Under the pieces are notes generated by a model. It saw nothing but the letters and a program-made list of their open reading frames with translations. It did no database searches and had not been told where the DNA came from. From the NCBI GenBank assembly GCA_016720825.1, contig JADKJV010000017.1:1-64000 (forward strand): 64,000 nucleotides of DNA, written 5' to 3'. A program made the position numbers and the translations under genes. Of the stretch, positions 58,598-64,000 are shown in pieces (positions within the stretch are counted from its first letter, which is position 1; each line of letters starts with the position of its first letter). The stretch is from Chitinophagaceae bacterium. Lineage in GTDB: Bacteria > Bacteroidota > Bacteroidia > Chitinophagales > Chitinophagaceae.

Positions 58598-59923
58598 TCA
58601 GATAGACATCCTGGTTTTCAGTTCCAGGTATTTGTTCACTGTATTGATGGTGAGATGTTCCGGTGTGGTAAGAATGGAAGGGATCCCGTTCTTATGTAAT
58701 TCAATGACCATCTGCCTTTTTTCGTATGCAAATTTCTCGGCGATGGTTTTGATGTAGATATCTTCCAGGGAAGCGGCTTTGCTTTCTACAACAGATTTCA
58801 GTTCTGAGTTATAGAAGAACACCACCAGTAACAGGTGATAGCGGGCCATTTTCTTTAGCGCGGGCAATTCACGCTGGAGGCTTTCCAGGGATTCAAAATT
58901 GGTAAACAGCACCAGTAAACTGCGGTTCGTAACCCTGTTCCGGATAACGGAGAACAGCTTTTCAAAATCCGGTTCAAAAAAATCTGTTTTCTGTTTGTAT
59001 AAAGTTTCCAGGATCATATTCATCTGTGTGGTCTTTTTATCAGCCACCACAAATGAATCAATATTTTTCTCGAAGGTAACGATACCGGCACGATCCTGTT
59101 TCACCAATGCCACATTGCTCAGCACCAGCGAGGCGTTGATGGCGTGATCAAGTAGGGTCATACCATGGAAAGGCATTTTCATCACCCGGCCTTTATTGAT
59201 CAGGCAGTAAATCTGCTGGCTGCGTTCATCTGTAAAATTATTCACCATCAGCGCATCCTTACGGGCTGTGGCTTTCCAGTTGATAGTGCGGTAGTCATCG
59301 CCGCGGACATATTCCTTGATCTGTTCAAACTCCATGCTGTGGCCGAGTTTGCGGATCCGCTTGGCACCCACTTCCTGCAGGCGGTTACTCACGGCCAGTA
59401 ACTGGTAGCGCCGCATCTGCACATAAGAAGGATACACTTTCACTACTTGCCGCGCAGGGAAAATATAACGGCGTTTGATCAGCAGTAACGGGCCGTGGGC
59501 AAAAACATTAATGTCACTAAAAACATATTCGCCGCGGTAGAGCGGACGGAGTGTATAATCCAAATCATGCTCTTTGCCACCATCCAGTTTGATTTTCCGC
59601 AGCCAGTCACGCACCTGGAATTCCGCAGGCAGTTCATCAATAATACTCATCCGCACCGGGAAAGGGTATGCATTTTTGATGCGGATATGCACTTTATTCA
59701 GATCACCCATACTGAATCGTTCGGCCAATGAACGCACTGCCGTTACACCATGGCGAATTGTGTAGAGCAGTAAAAAATCAACCAGCAATGTTAATCCCAG
59801 TAATGCAAGCACGGCCCAGCCTGCACGGAATAATGGCGGCCAGAAATAACTGAGCAGGAAGATGACTGACGCACTTCCTGCGATATAGTAAACAATTTTA
59901 TTAAAGTAAAATGACCGGATCAC
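58598..59923 (-). CDS. DUF58 domain membrane protein
   Basis: Two N-terminal spans (IAGSASVIFLLSYFWPPLF, AGWAVLALLGLTLLVDFLLLY), a beta domain (VHIRIKNAYPFPVRMSIIDELPAEFQ), then DUF58: RKLGHSMEFEQIKEYVRGDDYRTINWKATARKDALMV, and a vWA-like C-terminus. 441 aa. DUF58 proteins act with MoxR ATPases, encoded 29 nt upstream. Confidence 0.93.
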   Translation of the reverse strand: MIRSFYFNKIVYYIAGSASVIFLLSYFWPPLFRAGWAVLALLGLTLLVDFLLLYTIRHGVTAVRSLAERFSMGDLNKVHIRIKNAYPFPVRMSIIDELPAEFQVRDWLRKIKLDGGKEHDLDYTLRPLYRGEYVFSDINVFAHGPLLLIKRRYIFPARQVVKVYPSYVQMRRYQLLAVSNRLQEVGAKRIRKLGHSMEFEQIKEYVRGDDYRTINWKATARKDALMVNNFTDERSQQIYCLINKGRVMKMPFHGMTLLDHAINASLVLSNVALVKQDRAGIVTFEKNIDSFVVADKKTTQMNMILETLYKQKTDFFEPDFEKLFSVIRNRVTNRSLLVLFTNFESLESLQRELPALKKMARYHLLLVVFFYNSELKSVVESKAASLEDIYIKTIAEKFAYEKRQMVIELHKNGIPSILTTPEHLTINTVNKYLELKTRMSI

Positions 59924-59952
59924 TTTGTTGATTATAATTCAATACAATTACA

Positions 59953-60930
59953 CTACCTGGGCACATCAATACTCTGGATCACCTGTTTGATTACTTCATC
60001 CTCGGTGATACCTTCCATTTCTTTATCGGGTGCCAGTATAATCCGGTGCCTGAGCACTGGTACAGCCACACCCAGAATATCTTCCGGCGTTACAAAATCC
60101 CGGCCCTGCATCGCGGCCATGGCTTTTGATGCGTTCATGATGGCCAGGGATGCACGCGGTGAAGCGCCGAGGTAAATGGATTTATGGTTGCGGGTCTGGT
60201 GCACCAGCTTCGCAATAAAACTCATCAGCCTGCCTTCAATTACCAGTGTTTTAATTTGTTTACGCAGTTCATTTACCTGCTGGCCCTGCAGTGCAGGTTG
60301 TACCATATCCATAGCCGTGGTATTACCCATCTGGTGGAACTGGCGAAGGATCATTTCTTCTTCCGCTTCAGTAGGATAAGGCACTGTAATCTTAAACAGG
60401 AAACGGTCAAGCTGCGCTTCCGGCAACCGGTAAGTGCCCTCCTGCTCGACCGGGTTCTGGGTAGCCAGCACCATGAAGGGGGAAGACATCGGGTAAGTTT
60501 TTCCATCCACCGTTGCCTGGCGTTCTTCCATAATCTCCAGCAAAGCAGATTGTGTTTTGGCCGGGGCCCGGTTAATCTCATCCACCAATACCAGGTTGGA
60601 AAAGATGGGACCTTTCCTGAACTCGAATGTTGCTTCACGGGGATTGAACACCGGTGTACCGATTACATCCGAAGGCATCAGGTCAGGTGTAAACTGAATC
60701 CGGGAGAACCCGGCATTCACACTCTTTGCCACCAGTTTGGCGGTAAGTGTTTTGGCCACACCAGGTACGCCTTCAATCAGCACGTGTCCTTCTGCCAGCA
60801 GGGCGGCAATGATCAGTTTGACCATTTCATCCTGCCCCACGATGATTTTACGGATCTCGTTGCGGATTGACATGACGGCGCTGTTGAGGGCAGTCAGATC
60901 AGTTCTTTGTTGAAAAATAGGTTCTTCCAT
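59953..60930 (-). CDS. MoxR-family AAA+ ATPase
   Basis: Walker A GHVLIEGVPGVAKTLTAKLVAK, Walker B NLVLVDEINRAPAKTQSALLEIMEE, sensor LATQNPVEQEGTYRLPEAQLDRFLFK and lid SPRASLAIMNASKAMAAMQGR. 325 aa from the ATG at 60930, one base past the preceding gene's stop. MoxR ATPases chaperone insertion of metal cofactors or assemble vWA/DUF58 partners. Confidence 0.95.
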   Translation of the reverse strand: MEEPIFQQRTDLTALNSAVMSIRNEIRKIIVGQDEMVKLIIAALLAEGHVLIEGVPGVAKTLTAKLVAKSVNAGFSRIQFTPDLMPSDVIGTPVFNPREATFEFRKGPIFSNLVLVDEINRAPAKTQSALLEIMEERQATVDGKTYPMSSPFMVLATQNPVEQEGTYRLPEAQLDRFLFKITVPYPTEAEEEMILRQFHQMGNTTAMDMVQPALQGQQVNELRKQIKTLVIEGRLMSFIAKLVHQTRNHKSIYLGASPRASLAIMNASKAMAAMQGRDFVTPEDILGVAVPVLRHRIILAPDKEMEGITEDEVIKQVIQSIDVPR

Positions 60931-60931
60931 A

Positions 60932-62188
60932 TCAGGCTGTTTTATAAAATGATTCAAGTTGTTGGTGAAATTCTGTTACCTGTGCCGGACTGACCTGCAC
61001 GGGATTATTCAGGTATAAAATAAATGAAACGATGCCCCTGACTTCATGTTCTGGTGCACCGGATTTAAAAATCAGGTTCTTGATAAAGGTCTCATCGAGG
61101 GAAGCGGTACTGAGCTTGTATTTATTGCGCACATATTCGAGGAAATAAGCACCCATTTTCCGGCATAGATTAAAGTGATCGCCTTTGTCGAAATACAACC
61201 GGCCAACTGTTTTCACAAAATCCAAAGAATCATTTTGCGGGCGCCTGATTAATGGAATCAGCCGTTGCCTGCGGCGCATTTCCAGCAATGCATACAACAA
61301 CAGAGTGATGGCAGCCGTGAACAAAGCCCATTTCAAAGCCGGATACTGCATCAGCACACCCAGTAATCCTTTTTTCTTCACCGGGGCTTCTGAGGTCATG
61401 CGTTTGTATTTAAAATACTCATCCCACACAATGGTTTTGGTTTCCGGTTTGATGACGGAGAAAGCCTGTTCGTAATAACTGAAATTCTTTTTATGCAGCA
61501 GGAAATAATTGGTGAATGCAATCGGTGCCAGGTGGAGATAGAAATTCCCTGACCCTGACTTTAGATGGATAAAATTGGGATCTCCGCTTTTATTATAACC
61601 AAGCACCCGGGTGGTGGTTTCATCCACCGCTTCAAATACATGGCTGAAATTGAAACCGGGGAATACAAATAAACGGGTACTGTCAAAATAATCGGCCGAT
61701 AATCTTATGGAAAGACTGTCGTTCTCATAACCCAGCCGGCCAAGGCGGTCATACCGGTTGAAAGGTGCCTCATTGGGGCCATTGGTGGTGCAATGCAGTA
61801 ATCTTTCAACGGCATACGAAACGGAACTGGCACTGATAAATACATCATTCCCGTTTTCTGCAAACCGGATCAGTCTTTTGATTTCATCATCATCCGCACC
61901 GAAATGTTCAACAATGATTATTAATGCCTGGGCATCGGATGAGTTGGATAATGAATCCCAGTATCCCGGTTCGGAGCGTTCAGTTGACAGAGTGGCATCC
62001 GGGAATAAATCGTGCAGGTGCTCGTACGCCACCCAGGTACCATATGGCAATTTATCACTCCGGGTTAATGTAACACGGTTATCGATCTTTTTCTTTTTGT
62101 TGCTGCCCGATCCGCTGTCAGTAACGATCAGCAGCACGATGCCCACCAGCACCAGACCCGAAATAATATAGAGTGCCCGCTTTTTCAA
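60932..62188 (-). CDS. DUF4350 membrane protein
   Basis: An N-terminal span (ALYIISGLVLVGIVLLIV), the DUF4350 domain (SDKLPYGTWVAYEHLHDLFPDATLSTERSEPGYWDSLSN and IIVEHFGADDDEIKRLIRFAENGNDVFISASSV), a second span (WALFTAAITLLLYALLEM) and a cytoplasmic tail (HFNLCRKMGAYFLEYVRNKYKL). 418 aa. Usual partner of MoxR/DUF58. Confidence 0.92.
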   Translation of the reverse strand: MKKRALYIISGLVLVGIVLLIVTDSGSGSNKKKKIDNRVTLTRSDKLPYGTWVAYEHLHDLFPDATLSTERSEPGYWDSLSNSSDAQALIIIVEHFGADDDEIKRLIRFAENGNDVFISASSVSYAVERLLHCTTNGPNEAPFNRYDRLGRLGYENDSLSIRLSADYFDSTRLFVFPGFNFSHVFEAVDETTTRVLGYNKSGDPNFIHLKSGSGNFYLHLAPIAFTNYFLLHKKNFSYYEQAFSVIKPETKTIVWDEYFKYKRMTSEAPVKKKGLLGVLMQYPALKWALFTAAITLLLYALLEMRRRQRLIPLIRRPQNDSLDFVKTVGRLYFDKGDHFNLCRKMGAYFLEYVRNKYKLSTASLDETFIKNLIFKSGAPEHEVRGIVSFILYLNNPVQVSPAQVTEFHQQLESFYKTA

Positions 62189-63051
62189 TATTTGCTGAGT
62201 TCTTTTTCCATCCTGTCAAAATCATGGCGGATGAGTTCATACATATCTTCTGTTACCGGGAACTGTCCGTACCAGCTGTATTCATAATCACGTGTAATCC
62301 GGAAGAAATCTTCATAATAACGTCCGCCCTGCAGTTGCATCATGTAATCAAAATTGGTTTTATCCTGTGTGTAACGGATAACCTGGCGCTCTGACATTAA
62401 CTTGAGCATACGCAGGTAATGCAACCGCACGGCCAGCCGGAAATTACCCGCCTGTCTTGCTTTTTCAATTTCCTGCTGGTAATTGATGGCGAAAATATCT
62501 TCCGGGATTTCACCATCACCATCCATCGCCATCTGTACATTCTTCCTTCTGAAAATACCCACATTATTACTGCTCAGGTAAATGGCGATACAGGTGGCAA
62601 AACCACCGATGATGATAATCCAGAGAATGCTCTGGAACCAGGTTTGGTCAGTAAGCCTTGTACGCGGCGGCCTGATATCTATTGACTCATTCTCTTCATC
62701 AGCCGGCTTTTTCCCATCCGGTGCGAGGTCAGCATACCAGAATGCCTTTTCTTTTTTTTCATCCTGCACTGCACCCGGCCTGGCCTGCCTTGCATGGATT
62801 TTAGGATATTCATCCTGGTATTCTATTTCAGAAAAATAATTGACAGGATCTGTGTCATACGTTTTCACTTCATCCACTACATCGCCTGAGCTGTCAACGA
62901 TTTCCACCGGAGCAACTTCTACACGGGGAGCTGTGGTATCTGGCTCTTCTGTCTGTGCCTGGCCGGATAAAGGCATCCCGAACAGGATTACCAGCATCAC
63001 TATCCGGCATTTTGAAAAAATTTGGGTGAATGGGTTTGCACTGCGCATCAT
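62185..63051 (-). CDS. DUF4129 membrane protein
   Basis: A signal-like N-terminus (FSKCRIVMLVILFGMPLSGQAQ), an acidic linker, one span (SILWIIIIGGFATCIAIYL) and the C-terminal DUF4129 block (NFRLAVRLHYLRMLKLMSERQVIRYTQDKTNFDYMMQLQGG...YEYSWYGQFPVTEDMYELIRHDF). Overlaps both neighbours by 4 nt, so it is translationally coupled. Confidence 0.9.
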   Translation of the reverse strand: MMRSANPFTQIFSKCRIVMLVILFGMPLSGQAQTEEPDTTAPRVEVAPVEIVDSSGDVVDEVKTYDTDPVNYFSEIEYQDEYPKIHARQARPGAVQDEKKEKAFWYADLAPDGKKPADEENESIDIRPPRTRLTDQTWFQSILWIIIIGGFATCIAIYLSSNNVGIFRRKNVQMAMDGDGEIPEDIFAINYQQEIEKARQAGNFRLAVRLHYLRMLKLMSERQVIRYTQDKTNFDYMMQLQGGRYYEDFFRITRDYEYSWYGQFPVTEDMYELIRHDFDRMEKELSKY

Positions 63052-64000
63052 ACATCCTCCTCGTTTAATTGAACAGAAAGCCTGCGGTGCAGGAGGATCG
63101 GGTAAATCACAAAATACCAGACTACAAAAATGCCACAGGCAGCAAGTATCGTAATATTAATGGCAGGATGCATTTTATAATGGCGGGTAACAAATCCTTC
63201 GAACATGGCGGCCACCATAAAAACCGGCAGCAGTCCAACTACAATTTTCACACCATCCTTAGCCCCGCGTATCAGGGAATCCAGTCTTTTAATAGTGCCC
63301 GGGAATAAAAAACTCTTGCCCATCACGATACCGGCTCCGCAGGCCAGGATGATAGCCGTCAATTCAAGCGTACCATGGATCATCACACCCATCGCCGCGG
63401 TTGTACCCAGGTTATGGGAAAAAAACATATGGTCAAATGCCCCGATGCGGGCTGCTTCATTGGCCAGTGAAAAAATACTCAGGAAACAAAAAGCAATGCC
63501 TTTGGCAAAATAAATAAGGGAGACAGTAATATTATTAAACATGATCCCCAGCCACATGATGACAGGGTTACCCGACTGGTACACACCCAGCGGATTACCA
63601 TCCTTGATATTATCGAGTGTCATGTCCACATAATCATCACCCAGCATTTCCCGCACAAAATTGGGATCATTGGCAGAGGAGAAAAAGCCAATCGCAAAAA
63701 ACAATACAAAAATGATAAAGGAAAACAGCATCACCCCATGGTGTTTGCGGATCGTCATCGGCAGTTCATACTTCCAGAAACCGGTTAACCGGTTATTCTC
63801 TTCTTTGCGCCGCTGGTAAATACCGAGGTAAATGCGGGAAGCCTGGTTATTGATATATTCAGTAACCCCGCTGGTAGGATAAAATGTTTTGGCATAAGCC
63901 AGGTCATCCACCAGCTGGATAAAATCCCTGGCCATATCATCGGCATCATCCGCAGGCTGGTGCTGAATCCTTTCCCAGCGATCCTTGTTTTTTTTGATAA
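63048..64000 (-). CDS. Stage II sporulation protein M-like membrane protein, 5' end outside window
   Basis: The frame runs open to the right edge as KNKDRWERIQHQPADDADDMARDFIQLVDDLAYAKTFYP, the usual N-terminal segment of SpoIIM proteins in Bacteroidota, so the start is beyond 64000. Several spans follow (VMLFSFIIFVLFFAIGFF, FAKGIAFCFLSIFSLANEAARIGAF, LELTAIILACGAGIVMG). Typically paired with an RDD-domain protein gene and the MoxR cluster. At least 317 codons are visible. Confidence 0.9.
   Translation of the reverse strand, partial: IKKNKDRWERIQHQPADDADDMARDFIQLVDDLAYAKTFYPTSGVTEYINNQASRIYLGIYQRRKEENNRLTGFWKYELPMTIRKHHGVMLFSFIIFVLFFAIGFFSSANDPNFVREMLGDDYVDMTLDNIKDGNPLGVYQSGNPVIMWLGIMFNNITVSLIYFAKGIAFCFLSIFSLANEAARIGAFDHMFFSHNLGTTAAMGVMIHGTLELTAIILACGAGIVMGKSFLFPGTIKRLDSLIRGAKDGVKIVVGLLPVFMVAAMFEGFVTRHYKMHPAINITILAACGIFVVWYFVIYPILLHRRLSVQLNEEDV

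Noticed and set aside
60184..60870. 228-codon open frame opposite the MoxR gene
   Set aside because: It is antisense to a strongly conserved ATPase, has unusual composition (His, Cys and Gln rich) and no start signal.

Overview
The window looks like a chromosome segment from a Bacteroidota, most plausibly Chitinophagaceae or a close relative. The support is phylum-typical content: type IX secretion (T9SS) sorting domains of both A and B type, a DUF5103/PlugA protein, a lipidated TamA/BamA-like protein (TamL), DUF2911 and DUF1566 proteins, SprB repeats, and promoters of the TAnnTTTG type. I cannot name a species.

Layout. 1-5.8 kb: 3' part of a giant multi-domain surface protein (LamG, FN3, DNRLRE, metallophosphoesterase, Ig-like, SprB). 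6.2-9.1 kb: PrsW-like protease, a degenerate LytM protein, a small conserved protein and a damaged ahcY. 9.1-22.7 kb: a run of accessory and secreted genes plus pdxJ, almost all broken by single-base, mostly homopolymer-associated indels. The domains stay recognisable, so I think this is a poor-consensus stretch rather than a gene graveyard. 23-26 kb: DUF2911 protein and a TlpA-like thioredoxin. 26.1-33.4 kb: complete trp operon on the minus strand (trpE-G-D-C-F-B-[lipoprotein]-A), with trpB frameshifted. 33.4-38.5 kb: secreted and membrane proteins. 38.7-45.8 kb: complete his operon (hisG-D-C-B-H-A-F-IE). 45.8-49.8 kb: small secreted, DUF1801 and Pr6Pr proteins. 49.8-51.2 kb: a REP-associated Y1 transposase (RAYT) between identical-stem hairpins. 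51.2-52.1 kb: SRP RNA (ffs) and a small transaldolase. 52.1-58.6 kb: PlugA, an FtsX/LolE-type permease, an SpoU methyltransferase, TamL and truB. 58.6-64 kb: a DUF58-MoxR-DUF4350-DUF4129-SpoIIM operon running off the right edge.

Most interesting signals. (1) Both amino-acid operons begin with a ribosome-mediated attenuator. A 19-codon trp leader carries three consecutive Trp codons and a 20-codon his leader carries six His codons. Each is followed by a Rho-independent terminator whose right arm is mimicked inside the leader, giving an antiterminator. (2) Intergenic regions carry arrays of degenerate 7-nt words (TTGGCTA, TTGGAGG, AACCTGC, TTTGGAA, ACTTTTG, AGTCTTT). Several are built as left-arm word plus reverse-complement right arm, sometimes around a conserved core near GCAGCGTATAACTG. 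Repeat tracts occupy all three wide gaps of the trp operon. (3) The RAYT/REP module has four hairpins with the same stem and three different tetraloops, inside 38-bp direct repeats.

Limits: everything is read by eye from sequence and translations. No alignment, folding or database search was run.
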